A stretch of 42,175 nt of DNA from Bermanella sp. GTDB lineage: Bacteria; Pseudomonadota; Gammaproteobacteria; Pseudomonadales; Oceanobacteraceae. The position numbers were made by a program, and so were the translations under genes. The DNA lies in assembly GCA_002683575.1 (NCBI GenBank), contig NYTP01000144.1, positions 1-42,175 of the forward strand. Reading direction: 5' to 3'. Below are positions 8,731-17,617 of this stretch, piece after piece. The number at the start of each line of letters is the position of its first letter. Position 1 is the stretch's first letter. The notes beneath the pieces were generated by a model. The model saw only the letters and a list, made by a program, of their open reading frames with translations. It was not told where the DNA came from and made no database searches.

Positions 8731-9348
8731 ATGGTGTTAAGGGATCAAAATTTGAGCTCGGAAAACGCAAAAAACCTGCGGCCGCTGGACGATCTCATCA
8801 AAAGGATTGCCGAGAACCAAGATCAAGCCGCATTTGTGGAATTGTTTGAAAAAGCAGGCTCCAAGCTCAAGGCCTACGCCATGCGCTGCGGTGCACTGGA
8901 CGGCGAGGCAGAGGATATCGTGCAAGAATGCATGCTTACCGTCTGGCGAAAAGCACATCAATTCAATCCAAAAACCGCCTCAGGCACCACCTGGCTATAC
9001 ACCATTGTGCGAAATAAACGCATCGATATGGCGCGCAAAACCAAGTATGACGTGGTGGTTTCAGATGATCTATGGCCTGAACCAGAAGGTGAGGATCTAG
9101 AAACTGATATTGAGCGTGATCTGAACGGAAAGATCGCCCGTACATTACTACACGGCCTGCCAGATGAGCAGCGCCAGATCGTTTACAAGGTGTACTTCGA
9201 GGGTAAATCACATAGCGAGATCGCTAATGCACTTGATCTACCCTTGGGTACCATTAAATCAAGGTTAAGACTGGCTATGAAAAAGCTAGACACCTTGGCA
9301 CAAGAGCAAATGACATGGCTAATTATCATCCTTCTGACGAACTTTTAA
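8731..9348 (+). CDS. rpoE: ECF RNA polymerase sigma factor, ChrR-partner type
   Basis: A sigma-70 family ECF factor of up to 205 residues. Region 2 contains AEDIVQECMLTVWRKAHQFNP and TWLYTIVRNKRIDMARK. Region 4 contains LPDEQRQIVYKVYFEGKSHS followed by a helix-turn-helix, PLGTIKSRLRLAMKKL. Its 3' end overlaps the ChrR-like gene by 34 nt, the usual layout of sigma-E/ChrR pairs that respond to singlet oxygen. The start is uncertain. The ATG at 8731 has no ribosome site, while an in-frame TTG at 8752 (198 residues) follows AAGGGA at a 7-nt spacing. The symbol follows the Rhodobacter gene; this is not the envelope-stress sigma-E of enterobacteria. Confidence 0.9.
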   Translation: MVLRDQNLSSENAKNLRPLDDLIKRIAENQDQAAFVELFEKAGSKLKAYAMRCGALDGEAEDIVQECMLTVWRKAHQFNPKTASGTTWLYTIVRNKRIDMARKTKYDVVVSDDLWPEPEGEDLETDIERDLNGKIARTLLHGLPDEQRQIVYKVYFEGKSHSEIANALDLPLGTIKSRLRLAMKKLDTLAQEQMTWLIIILLTNF

Positions 9349-9956
9349 TGGAGTTCACAGCAGGGCAAAAACAAGATGCCCTAGGTATCATGGTGGCCTG
9401 CCACCTTGAGTCCTGCCTTGAGTGCCGAAAGCGCAGTCAAGTATTTGAACAACTAGGCGGTGAGATCTTGGGCGATTCCCAAGAAACACCATTAAGCGAA
9501 GGCCTTCTTGGCAAGTTACTGAGCCGTCTGGGAGAATCCCCAGCGCCAGCCAAAGAAACCGACGTACAGGGTGATGCTCGCTTACCGCGACCGCTGCGCC
9601 GTTTTGTGCCCGGGTACTTTGACAGCTTACCTTGGAGTGGGCTTTCGAAAAACATTAAAGAATTCACCCTTCCATTAGGGGATAACCGTTACGTTGCGAA
9701 ATTTTATAAGATCGCTGCGGGCAAAGAACTTCCTGTTCACACCCACGAAGGTAACGAGTTCACCCTAGTGATGTCTGGGCAGTTCTCTGATGATGCCGGC
9801 GATTATAAGCAGGGGGATTTTATTCTCGCTGACAGTGACATCAAGCATCAGCCTCGTGCAGGTATGAATGAAGATTGTATCTGTTTTGCGGTCATGGATG
9901 CTCCACTGAAATTCACCGGATTCTTTGGCAGAATGCTGAACCCATTCATGCGCTAA
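9315..9956 (+). CDS. chrR: ChrR-type zinc-dependent anti-sigma factor with cupin domain
   Basis: This 213-residue protein matches ChrR closely. The N-terminal anti-sigma domain has H5, H30, C34 and C37 (HLESCLEC), which bind zinc and hold the sigma factor. A linker leads to a C-terminal cupin fold with H142, H144, E148 and H178 (VHTHEGNEF, IKHQP). These positions are each one below or above the Rhodobacter ligands, so all known zinc-site residues are kept. In that system singlet oxygen or organic peroxide triggers loss of ChrR and release of sigma. It overlaps the sigma gene by 34 nt and ends at a strong terminator. Confidence 0.93.
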   Translation: MANYHPSDELLMEFTAGQKQDALGIMVACHLESCLECRKRSQVFEQLGGEILGDSQETPLSEGLLGKLLSRLGESPAPAKETDVQGDARLPRPLRRFVPGYFDSLPWSGLSKNIKEFTLPLGDNRYVAKFYKIAAGKELPVHTHEGNEFTLVMSGQFSDDAGDYKQGDFILADSDIKHQPRAGMNEDCICFAVMDAPLKFTGFFGRMLNPFMR

Positions 9957-9972
9957 AGCACCTGTTGTGGAT

Positions 9973-10005
9973 AAAAAAAGCCCAGTTTATAAACTGGGCT
10001 TTTTT
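9973..10005. terminator. Bidirectional terminator between chrR and apt
   Basis: A perfect stem, AGCCCAGTTT/AAACTGGGCT, is flanked by seven A on the left and six T on the right. It therefore works for chrR on the plus strand and for apt on the minus strand. Confidence 0.9.
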
Positions 10006-10030
10006 CGTTATACGCTATCAAAGGTACTTA

Positions 10031-10573
10031 TTAGAGCCCCTCGAACTCACAAATGGAGTACACATCAAAGCCTGCTGCTTTGATTTTCTCACTGCCCTTA
10101 AGATCAGGCAGATCAATAATAGCCGCCACTTCGACTACATTGGCGCCCAATTTTCTCACTAACTCACAGGCCGCTAACATGGTGCCACCCGTGGCAATTA
10201 AATCATCCATCACCAACACATTATCACCTGGTTTAAAGGCATCCGTGTGCAACTCTATTTCAGCGCTGCCGTATTCTAAATCATAGCTTTGACAAACCGT
10301 TTCAAAGGGAAGCTTCCCTTTTTTACGCACAGGCACCAGTGACAAACCCAGTTCATACGCAAGCGGTGCACCTAAAATAAAACCACGGGCATCAATGGCC
10401 GCCACCGCATCCAACTGCATACCTTGATAACGGTGCACAAAGCTGTCAATCAACTTACGAAACACCTGTTTGTTTTGTAATAAGGGCATGATGTCGCGAA
10501 ACATCACACCAGGCTCAGGCCAATTTTCTACGGTACGCACCGCGTTTTTAATTTCATCTTGATAAACAGACAT
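10031..10573 (-). CDS. apt: Adenine phosphoribosyltransferase
   Basis: This 180-residue enzyme converts adenine and phosphoribosyl pyrophosphate to AMP and pyrophosphate, the cytoplasmic adenine-salvage step. It shows the PRPP-binding motif [17 protein letters not shown] (about 119-135) and the APT-typical segments [15 protein letters not shown] near the N terminus, then [16 protein letters not shown] and [10 protein letters not shown]. Length is normal for Apt. It stands alone between two terminators. A Tsx-like porin and a purine permease follow within 1 kb, which suggests a salvage neighbourhood. Confidence 0.96.
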   Translation of the reverse strand: MSVYQDEIKNAVRTVENWPEPGVMFRDIMPLLQNKQVFRKLIDSFVHRYQGMQLDAVAAIDARGFILGAPLAYELGLSLVPVRKKGKLPFETVCQSYDLEYGSAEIELHTDAFKPGDNVLVMDDLIATGGTMLAACELVRKLGANVVEVAAIIDLPDLKGSEKIKAAGFDVYSICEFEGL

Positions 10574-10632
10574 AATGTTTCCAGTTTTTAACGAACAACT
10601 ACAACCCGCTAAGGTTTGCTACGTTGAAACAT

Positions 10633-10671
10633 AAAAAAAGCAGGTGAGGCTCACGCCCCACCTGCTTTTTT
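10633..10671. terminator. Terminator after the Tsx-like gene
   Basis: An 8-bp stem (AGCAGGTG/CACCTGCT) with an inner GGC/GCC pair is flanked by seven A and six T. It ends the minus-strand gene whose stop is at 10680 and separates it from apt. Confidence 0.88.
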
Positions 10672-10679
10672 AGGTTTAT

Positions 10680-11369
10680 TTAAAAGTGTGCTTTAAGCAA
10701 TAGGTTAACGTTATTTTCGTCAACACCTTCTACGTGGAACTTGTCATTCCACATAACATACTCAACACCCACATAGAGTTTATTGTCATAACCCACTAAC
10801 TTAGCCATGTCCCATTTCAACTGAGGGGTAAAGTTGCTGCTGGTGGTATCCTTTAGGTCGGTTTCAAAATCCCAGAAACCATCAAACATGAAGTCTTGGC
10901 CCGCAATGTTAAATGGTAAACCCCATACAAAAGTAACTTGCTGATTATCTTCACCCGAGTCATTAAAACGCTGATAAGCACTTACACTAAAATTAGAGAA
11001 TCCAGGCAAATTCAGCCCAGCACCAAGACCAAGTAAAAACTGGTCGTCAGTTTCATTCATTTCCCAAGTCGTAGCTAACTTAACGCTATTTACCAAACCA
11101 GATTCAAAAGTCATTAGGTTAAAGTTTGGGCTTACTTCAATATAGGTTTCAGCATCACCATTATTTTGGTCAATTAAACGATCTACAAAGCCAAATACAT
11201 CGCCCCAGTCATGGACACTTAGGTATTCATAAGTGACGACAACTCTTTCGTTATCACCCAACTCATAATCATTACCTTGTAACAAGGTTAAACTTTGATC
11301 TTTAAAGAAGGTTTCAGCATTCACTAAGCTGGATGCGGCTAACAATAAGCCAAGGGCTAACTTTTTCAT
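10680..11369 (-). CDS. Tsx-like nucleoside-specific outer-membrane channel
   Basis: This 229-residue outer-membrane protein has a clear signal peptide (MKKLALGLLLAASSLVNA) and alternating beta strands ending in an aromatic residue (LLLKAHF), as expected of a beta barrel. The segment VTYEYLSVHDWGDVFGFVDR (46-65) and repeated patterns such as FWDFETDL fit the Tsx/OmpK family, which lets nucleosides cross the outer membrane. The neighbouring purine permease and apt support that role. A direct substrate claim would be inference. The ribosome site (AGGAG) is about 11 nt before the ATG and lies in a TTAGG/CCTAA inverted repeat. Confidence 0.78.
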   Translation of the reverse strand: MKKLALGLLLAASSLVNAETFFKDQSLTLLQGNDYELGDNERVVVTYEYLSVHDWGDVFGFVDRLIDQNNGDAETYIEVSPNFNLMTFESGLVNSVKLATTWEMNETDDQFLLGLGAGLNLPGFSNFSVSAYQRFNDSGEDNQQVTFVWGLPFNIAGQDFMFDGFWDFETDLKDTTSSNFTPQLKWDMAKLVGYDNKLYVGVEYVMWNDKFHVEGVDENNVNLLLKAHF

Positions 11370-11453
11370 TTAGGGGGGCTCTCCTAAGGGGGGTCGTAGA
11401 AAACTAACCTTTTGGTCAGAATTAGGTATAATTTCGAATCCTACACAGGATGC

Positions 11454-11517
11454 AAGTGCATATTCAAGTGCTTAAATAGATTTATGCCCTGATTTGGGTT
11501 TATAGTCAAAGTGCTTA
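11454..11517. promoter_or_regulatory. Three AAGTGCWTA repeats in the porin/permease intergenic region
   Basis: AAGTGCATA at 11454-11462, AAGTGCTTA at 11466-11474 and AAGTGCTTA at 11509-11517 are direct repeats on the plus strand. The first lies in the palindrome ATGCAAGTGCAT (11450-11461). The spacing between the first two is 12 nt, close to one helical turn. They sit upstream of both divergent genes, so they may be sites for a shared regulator. They do not match the known PurR box. Confidence 0.4.
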
Positions 11518-11547
11518 GTATAAAAAACCAACAACAAGGGGCCACCC

Positions 11548-12840
11548 ATGCTAGAAAAATTGTTTCAGCTGAATAAGTTCGGCAGCAATAGCAAAACCGA
11601 AATCATGGCAGGTATCACCACCTACCTAACCATGGCGTACATCATATTTGTTAACCCTGCGATGCTAGCTGATGCTGGTATGGATCAAGGTGCGGTATTT
11701 GTTGCCACCTGTTTAGCTGCCGCTCTAGGTTGCTTCATCATGGGTTTTTGGGCAAACCTTCCGGTTGCGTTAGCACCAGGTATGGGTTTAAACGCCTTTT
11801 TCACATACGGCGTTGTATTGGGTATGGGCCATAGCTGGCAGACAGCACTTGGCGCCGTATTTTTAAGCGGTATTATTTTCGTTTTAATCAGTGCCTTTAA
11901 ATTACGCGAGTGGATCATCAATGCTATTCCTGGCACATTAAAAAAAGCCATTGCCGCCGGTATCGGTTCATTCTTGGCGCTAATTGCACTTAAAAATGCT
12001 GGGATCATTGTGGACAACCCTGCCACATTCGTGGGTCTTGGTGACTTAACCAGTATTTCTCCTGCTTTAGCTATCCTTGGCTTCTTCCTCATTATTGGCT
12101 TAGTCCAACGTAATATCCCTGGGGCGGTAATGATCGCCGTACTACTTGTGACAGTGGTCGGGTTAATAGCCGGTGATGTTACTTACTCCGGCATCGTATC
12201 TGCGCCTCCATCTATTGCACCGACTTTCATGCAAATGGATATTGCCGCAGCACTTGATGTGGCCATGCTAAGTGTCGTATTTGCGTTCTTATTTGTGGAC
12301 CTATTTGATACCAGCGGTACTTTAATCGCGGTCACACAACGAGCAGGCTTAGCCAAAAAAGACGGTGAAGTCCCTCGTTTAGGCAAAGCTCTAATGGCCG
12401 ACAGTACTGCCACTATGGCCGGTGCAGCCTTGGGTACATCCACAACTACCAGCTACATCGAAAGTGCTTCAGGCGTGGCCGCCGGTGGTCGCACAGGTAT
12501 GACCGCTGTAACCGTCGGTGTGTTATTTTTATTAAGCATCTTCTTTGCACCATTAGCCGGTATGATTCCGGTTTATGCCACAGCTGGCGCTATCTTTTAT
12601 GTATCTGTTTTGATGATGTTTACATTAAAAGAAGTGAACTGGGATGACCTTACCGAAGCGGCGCCAGTGGTGGTGGTACTATTACTAACGCCTCTTACGT
12701 TCTCCATTGCCCATGGTATTACCCTGGGCTTTATTACTTACGCAGCGGCCAAGCTATTAGGCGGTAAGCGTAAAGAGCTGAGTGCTAGTGTTTGTGTGAT
12801 TGCTGTATTATTATTGGCTAAAATCATTTTCATTGACTGA
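11548..12840 (+). CDS. NCS2 family purine permease, AzgA type
   Basis: This 430-residue inner-membrane transporter has about 12-14 hydrophobic segments. AzgA-branch features are the N-terminal FGSNSKTEIMAGITTYLTMA, PGMGLNAFFTYGVV (about 75-88), the TM8 region FLFVDLFDTSGTL and the TM10 substrate-site segment LGTSTTTSYIESASGVAAGG. Members import adenine, guanine or hypoxanthine with protons. The nearby apt hints at adenine, but the sequence alone does not settle the base. A ribosome site (AAGGGG) precedes the ATG. MscS and a DUF481 gene follow on the same strand. Confidence 0.92.
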   Translation: MLEKLFQLNKFGSNSKTEIMAGITTYLTMAYIIFVNPAMLADAGMDQGAVFVATCLAAALGCFIMGFWANLPVALAPGMGLNAFFTYGVVLGMGHSWQTALGAVFLSGIIFVLISAFKLREWIINAIPGTLKKAIAAGIGSFLALIALKNAGIIVDNPATFVGLGDLTSISPALAILGFFLIIGLVQRNIPGAVMIAVLLVTVVGLIAGDVTYSGIVSAPPSIAPTFMQMDIAAALDVAMLSVVFAFLFVDLFDTSGTLIAVTQRAGLAKKDGEVPRLGKALMADSTATMAGAALGTSTTTSYIESASGVAAGGRTGMTAVTVGVLFLLSIFFAPLAGMIPVYATAGAIFYVSVLMMFTLKEVNWDDLTEAAPVVVVLLLTPLTFSIAHGITLGFITYAAAKLLGGKRKELSASVCVIAVLLLAKIIFID

Positions 12841-12869
12841 CCCTTAGGTTAGTCAATCTAAGGAGCACA

Positions 12870-13694
12870 ATGGATTTTCTTAACAATTTTGTGATTGAGA
12901 ACCAAGCTGTTATTCAAGACTACGGTTTACGCATCTTGGTTTCTGTTCTCATTATTTGGCTGGGCTTTAAGTTCAGCAAGTTAGCGTCCAGATGGGTTGG
13001 ACGCTTACTTGAAAGAAAATCCATTGATACGGCTATCTCTGCGTTTGTACAAAGTCTTGTACGCATCCTCATCCTCATTGCCGTTATCATTGCCGGGTTA
13101 AGTCATCTTGGTATTGAGACCACTACTTTTGTCACCATCATTGGTGCAGCCGGCTTAGCCATCGCATTGGCTTTACAAGGCTCTCTTTCCAATTTTGCAT
13201 CCGGTATTTTGATCGCAGGCTTTCGCCCTTTTAAAGCAGGGGACTATATTGAAGCTGGCGGTGTTGCAGGTGTTGTTAAAGAAATTCAAATCTTTTCAAC
13301 GGTGTTAACCACACCGGATAATAAGCGCGTAGTGATCCCCAATGCGCAAGTGACTGGCAGTGCCATTACCAATTACTCATCTAACCCGACTCGTCGAATT
13401 GATCTGGTCATTGGCGTGGCATACGATGCCGACTTAAAAGAAACCGAAACCTTACTTAAGTCTATTCTTGATAATCATCCGCTGATTTTAAAAGAGCCAG
13501 CCTACACCGTTGGCGTGTTAGAACTTGCTGATTCATCCGTGAATTTTGCTGTGCGCCCATGGGTGAACACGGCTGACTTCTGGGCAGTTAAATTTGAATT
13601 AAATCAAACCATTAAGCAGGCATTAGATAATGCAGGCATTGGTATTCCATTTCCGCAAATGGATGTTCACTTTCATCAAAATAAGAAGGGATAA
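12870..13694 (+). CDS. mscS: Small-conductance mechanosensitive channel, MscS type
   Basis: This 274-residue protein matches MscS: N-terminal TM helices at about 18-38 and 60-80, and the pore helix TM3 with GAAGLAIALALQGSLSNFAS (about 92-111). The beta domain follows with FKAGDYIEAGGVAGVV and VVIPNAQVTGSAITNYS, then the mixed alpha/beta end. It opens when membrane tension rises and protects against osmotic downshock. It begins 29 nt after the permease. Its ribosome site AAGGAG lies in the 3' arm of a CCTTAG/CTAAGG inverted repeat. Confidence 0.93.
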   Translation: MDFLNNFVIENQAVIQDYGLRILVSVLIIWLGFKFSKLASRWVGRLLERKSIDTAISAFVQSLVRILILIAVIIAGLSHLGIETTTFVTIIGAAGLAIALALQGSLSNFASGILIAGFRPFKAGDYIEAGGVAGVVKEIQIFSTVLTTPDNKRVVIPNAQVTGSAITNYSSNPTRRIDLVIGVAYDADLKETETLLKSILDNHPLILKEPAYTVGVLELADSSVNFAVRPWVNTADFWAVKFELNQTIKQALDNAGIGIPFPQMDVHFHQNKKG

Positions 13695-13696
13695 TA

Positions 13697-14440
13697 ATGT
13701 CTTTCTCTAAAACCTTATTGTCAGTTGCATTAGCATCAGCGGCACACATGAGCTGGGCGATTGCACCGGCCACTGGTGAAGTTGAATTAGGTTTGGTTTC
13801 CACCTCAGGGAACACCGAAACAAACTCGATTAAAGGCAAGCTATCGGTCACTCAGGATTTAACTTCTTGGAAAAATAGTTATCTAATTGATACGTTATTC
13901 AAAGAAGAAAAAATTGAAGAAGATGACGGCACCAAGAAAACCCAAACCAGTGCCGAGCGCTACTTTGCGTCAGCTCAGGGTGATTATAAATTAAATGAAG
14001 AACACTCTGCTTTGTTTGTGTATGGCTCGTATGAAAATGACCGTTTTGCAGGTTTCCAACATCAAAACTCTGTCGCTGCGGGTTATGCCGATCGAGTATT
14101 TGGCAATGAAACATCATCGCTTGAATACAATGCGGGCCCGGGTTATTTTTTCAGTGAACTGAATGACGGCTCAACCGAGGAAGGCGGAATTATTCGTTTG
14201 GCGCTGGATTATCGCTTAACCCTAAGCGAAACAGCTAAGTTTAAACAAACCATCAGCACGGAAGCCGCGCTAGAAAGTAACGATAATACCAAGAGTAAAG
14301 CCGAGACCTCTGTTTCAGCCAAACTCATGGGTAATTTAAGTTTAAAAGCCTCGTTTAATGTCATTCACAATACTGAGGTGCCAGAAGATAAAGAAGAAAC
14401 GGATACAACCACCAGTCTATCCATTCTTTATTTATTCTAA
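13697..14440 (+). CDS. DUF481 (YdiY-like) outer-membrane beta-barrel protein
   Basis: This 247-residue protein has a signal peptide ending near SWAIA and the DUF481 pattern: GEVELGLVSTSGNTETNSIK, FKEEKIEEDDGTKKTQTSAE, then RYFASAQGDYKLNEEHSALF and repeated amphipathic beta strands to a terminal aromatic (LSILYLF). DUF481 proteins are predicted outer-membrane barrels with no settled role. It starts 2 nt after the mscS stop, so the two genes are co-transcribed, and the pair ends in a bidirectional terminator. Confidence 0.85.
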   Translation: MSFSKTLLSVALASAAHMSWAIAPATGEVELGLVSTSGNTETNSIKGKLSVTQDLTSWKNSYLIDTLFKEEKIEEDDGTKKTQTSAERYFASAQGDYKLNEEHSALFVYGSYENDRFAGFQHQNSVAAGYADRVFGNETSSLEYNAGPGYFFSELNDGSTEEGGIIRLALDYRLTLSETAKFKQTISTEAALESNDNTKSKAETSVSAKLMGNLSLKASFNVIHNTEVPEDKEETDTTTSLSILYLF

Positions 14441-14454
14441 GCATAAACAAATAT

Positions 14455-14497
14455 AAAAAAGCCCCGTATGAATAACGATTCATACGGGGCTTTTTTT
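14455..14497. terminator. Bidirectional terminator between the DUF481 gene and the cusA-like gene
   Basis: A perfect 13-bp stem (14461-14473 with 14478-14490) around AACG is flanked by six A and seven T. It serves the two convergent transcription units. Confidence 0.95.
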
Positions 14498-14504
14498 GGC
14501 TTTT

Positions 14505-17500
14505 TTAATGACGGCTTATTTGCCGGCTTTTAATCCAAAAAAACAGAGACGGTAAAATAAATAGCGATAATAAAATCGTTGATATCATACCACCTATCAT
14601 GGGTGCGGCAATGCGCTGCATAACCTGAGAGCCGGTGCCATCAGAAAACATAATAGGCAACAGCCCCACCACACTGGATAACGATGTCATCAAGATCGGG
14701 CGCAGTCGAGCACTGGCTCCTTGTTGAACCGCATGGGTTAACTGGGCAAGAGTCACCGTTGATTTGGACGCTACCGTGTCCCAAGCTTGGTTTAGATACA
14801 GCATCATTAATATTCCAATCTCAATGGCAACCCCTGCCAAAGCGATGAAACCCACGGCCACCGCCACACTCAATTGAAATCCTAATAAATACACCAAACC
14901 GATACCGCCCACTAAGGCAAATGGCATGGTGAGCAACACCATAAGCACATCTGGGATCCGCTTTAAACTTAGGTACAGTAATACACTGATAATAAATAAC
15001 GTAATGGGCATGACCACACTGAGTTTTTGTTGTGCTCTTAATAGATATTCATACTGGCCGCTCCAAGTTAAAGAGTATCCACTGGGTAGATCGAGATTTT
15101 CTGTTAGATGTCGCTGTGCTTGATTCACATAACCGGCTAGGTCATCGCCGTGAATATCAATATAACTCCAACCATTAAGGCGAGCATTTTCACTTTTGAT
15201 CATGGCGGCGCCATCGTTTACCGTAATGCTGGCCACATCAGCTAAGCGAATATAGATATTATTCTCGGTTAAAATAGGCAGCTGCTTTAGCGCTTCTACA
15301 TTATCGCGGTATGCCTGTTGATAACGCACGTTAATGGGATAACGCTCTAATCCTTCAACCGTTTGTGTCACATCCATTCCACCAATGGCCGCTTGTGCGG
15401 TATTTTGTAGGGCTTGGATATTTAAGCCATAACGTGCGGCTTGTTGGCGATCAATTTTTACATTGATATATCGCCCCCCCACCACACGCTCACTGTAAAC
15501 CGAACGCGTATCGTCTAATTGGGAAAGCTGAGTTTCAATTTGCTTGCCGATACCTTCGATAACCTTAAGGTCCGGCCCGGATACTTTAATGCCCACTGGG
15601 GTTTTAATACCTGTGGCCAGCATATCGATTCGCGTTTTTATGGGCATCACAAACGCATTGGTTAAACCAGGAAAATCAATTAACTGATTCAACTCTTCTT
15701 GAATGGATGTCTTGGTTACCCCTTCTCGCCATTGTGAAGGCGGCTTAAATTGAATCACAGTTTCAATCATGGTTAAGGGCGCTGGATCCGTGGCGGTTTC
15801 TGCACGCCCAATTTTACCAAACACCGACTTCACCTCGGGTAGGGTTTTAATTAAGCGATCTGTTTGCTGCAATATTTGCCGCGCTTTACCGATGGAGATA
15901 CCCGCGTAAGTTGTGGGCATATACATCAAGTCCCCTTCATCAAGCGGTGGCATAAATTCACTGCCGGTTTTATTTAACGGGTACCAGGCGGCTAATAAAA
16001 TACACAGCGCGCATAATAATACTGTTTTGTTGTATTTCAGGCACAGTGCCAGCAATGGATGATAGGCAGCTAAAAATATTCGGTGCACGGGGTTATGTTT
16101 TTCATCACGAATGTTACCGCGAATAAAATAACCCATTAAAACAGGCACCAAGGTAATGGCCAGCGCCGCAGCCATAGCCATGGCATAGGTTTTGGTAAGC
16201 GCTAAGGGTGTAAACAGCTTGCCCTCTTGTGCCTCTAATGTAAAAACAGGTAAAAAGCTCAGGGTAATAATTAACAATGAAAAGAAAATAGCTGGCCCCA
16301 CTTCTTGAGAAGCTTCAACTATGATCTGCCAACGATTGTTATCTGTTACGGTTTGCTTAGAGAAATGTTTATGCACATTTTCAATCATCACAATCGCACC
16401 ATCCACCATGGCACCAATGGCAATGGCAATACCACCAAGCGACATGATATTGGCACTGACCCCTTGTGCATACATGACAATATACGCACACAAGATGGCA
16501 ACTGGCAGGCTAATCAAAACCACCAGCGAGGAGCGAAAATGATATAAAAATAACAAACAAATAATACTAACAACCAACAGCTCTTCTAACAGTTTGGACA
16601 TTAGGTTATCAATTGCGCTCTCAATTAAATTTGAGCGGTCATAGGTCACCACCACCTCAACCCCATCAGGTAAGCTGCTTTTTAATTGTTGTAACTTGTC
16701 TTTGACAAGCTCAATGGTGCGCTGTGCATTTTCGCCATAACGCATCACCACTATGCCGCCCACCACTTCACCTTCACCATCAAGCTCTGCAATGCCTCGG
16801 CGTATTTGCGGCCCAATACTGACATTGGCCACATCACCTAGTAACAGTGACGTGCCCTGTTCGGTTACCCCTAATGGAATATTTTCAATGTCTTCAATAT
16901 TTTTTAAATACCCATGAATACGCACCATGTATTCAGCCTCGGCCATTTCAATTACTGACGCACCACGTTCTTGATTGGCTTGGCGAATGGCATTATTAAT
17001 ATGTGAAAGAGGCAGCTTGTAAGCCAGTAATTTTTGCGGGTCAATCTCCACCTGATATTGACGCACCATGCCACCAATCGTGGCCACTTCTGACACACCT
17101 GCAACCGATTGCAATTCAAATTTTAAAAACCAATCTTGCAGTGAACGCAGTTCACTTAAGTCATGCTGACCTGTGCGATCCACCAAAGCATAATTAAATA
17201 CCCAGCCAACCCCGGTGGCATCTGGGCCAAGTTCAGGTTGGACATCGTCAGGCAATCGACTGCTCACCTGGGATAAATATTCCAATACCCGTGAGCGTGC
17301 CCAATACATATCGGTATCGTCTTCAAAAATAATGTAAATATAACTGTCCCCAAAAAAACTAAAGCCCCTTACTGTCGTGGCTTTAGGCACACTTAGCATG
17401 GCGGTGGTTAGTGGGTAGGTAACCTGATCTTGGACCACTTGCGGGGCTTGGCCTGGATAAGAGGTTTTTACAATGACCTGCACATCGGATAAATCGGGAA

Positions 17501-17615
17501 TGGCATCCACCGGCGTCTGCTTGACACTGTACCCCCCTGCCAATATCAAAAAGGCGGTGATCATCACTACCCAAATACGATGGGTGACAGCATGCTGAAT
17601 GATGGCGTTAATCAT
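14505..17615 (-). CDS. cusA: CusA/CzcA-type heavy-metal efflux RND pump
   Basis: This 1036-residue inner-membrane RND transporter of the heavy-metal (HME) group exports metal cations with proton uptake. It begins IIQHAVTHRIWVVMITAFL (TM1). The porter domains contain QDQVTYPLTTAMLSVP and TDMYWARSRVLEYLSQVSSR. TM4 carries the HME signature GAMVDGAIVMIENVHKH, and the C-terminal TM bundle is normal. It lies 2 nt after an adaptor that carries copper-binding modules, so copper or silver is the likely substrate; zinc or cobalt pumps of the Czc type are the alternative. No outer-membrane channel gene of the CusC type lies in the window. Confidence 0.92.
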   Translation of the reverse strand: MINAIIQHAVTHRIWVVMITAFLILAGGYSVKQTPVDAIPDLSDVQVIVKTSYPGQAPQVVQDQVTYPLTTAMLSVPKATTVRGFSFFGDSYIYIIFEDDTDMYWARSRVLEYLSQVSSRLPDDVQPELGPDATGVGWVFNYALVDRTGQHDLSELRSLQDWFLKFELQSVAGVSEVATIGGMVRQYQVEIDPQKLLAYKLPLSHINNAIRQANQERGASVIEMAEAEYMVRIHGYLKNIEDIENIPLGVTEQGTSLLLGDVANVSIGPQIRRGIAELDGEGEVVGGIVVMRYGENAQRTIELVKDKLQQLKSSLPDGVEVVVTYDRSNLIESAIDNLMSKLLEELLVVSIICLLFLYHFRSSLVVLISLPVAILCAYIVMYAQGVSANIMSLGGIAIAIGAMVDGAIVMIENVHKHFSKQTVTDNNRWQIIVEASQEVGPAIFFSLLIITLSFLPVFTLEAQEGKLFTPLALTKTYAMAMAAALAITLVPVLMGYFIRGNIRDEKHNPVHRIFLAAYHPLLALCLKYNKTVLLCALCILLAAWYPLNKTGSEFMPPLDEGDLMYMPTTYAGISIGKARQILQQTDRLIKTLPEVKSVFGKIGRAETATDPAPLTMIETVIQFKPPSQWREGVTKTSIQEELNQLIDFPGLTNAFVMPIKTRIDMLATGIKTPVGIKVSGPDLKVIEGIGKQIETQLSQLDDTRSVYSERVVGGRYINVKIDRQQAARYGLNIQALQNTAQAAIGGMDVTQTVEGLERYPINVRYQQAYRDNVEALKQLPILTENNIYIRLADVASITVNDGAAMIKSENARLNGWSYIDIHGDDLAGYVNQAQRHLTENLDLPSGYSLTWSGQYEYLLRAQQKLSVVMPITLFIISVLLYLSLKRIPDVLMVLLTMPFALVGGIGLVYLLGFQLSVAVAVGFIALAGVAIEIGILMMLYLNQAWDTVASKSTVTLAQLTHAVQQGASARLRPILMTSLSSVVGLLPIMFSDGTGSQVMQRIAAPMIGGMISTILLSLFILPSLFFWIKSRQISRH

Positions 17616-17617
17616 AA

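Noticed and set aside
11430-11462. Possible tRNA T-arm (TTCGAATCC)
   Set aside because: No acceptor stem, anticodon arm or CCA end can be folded around it; the match is chance.
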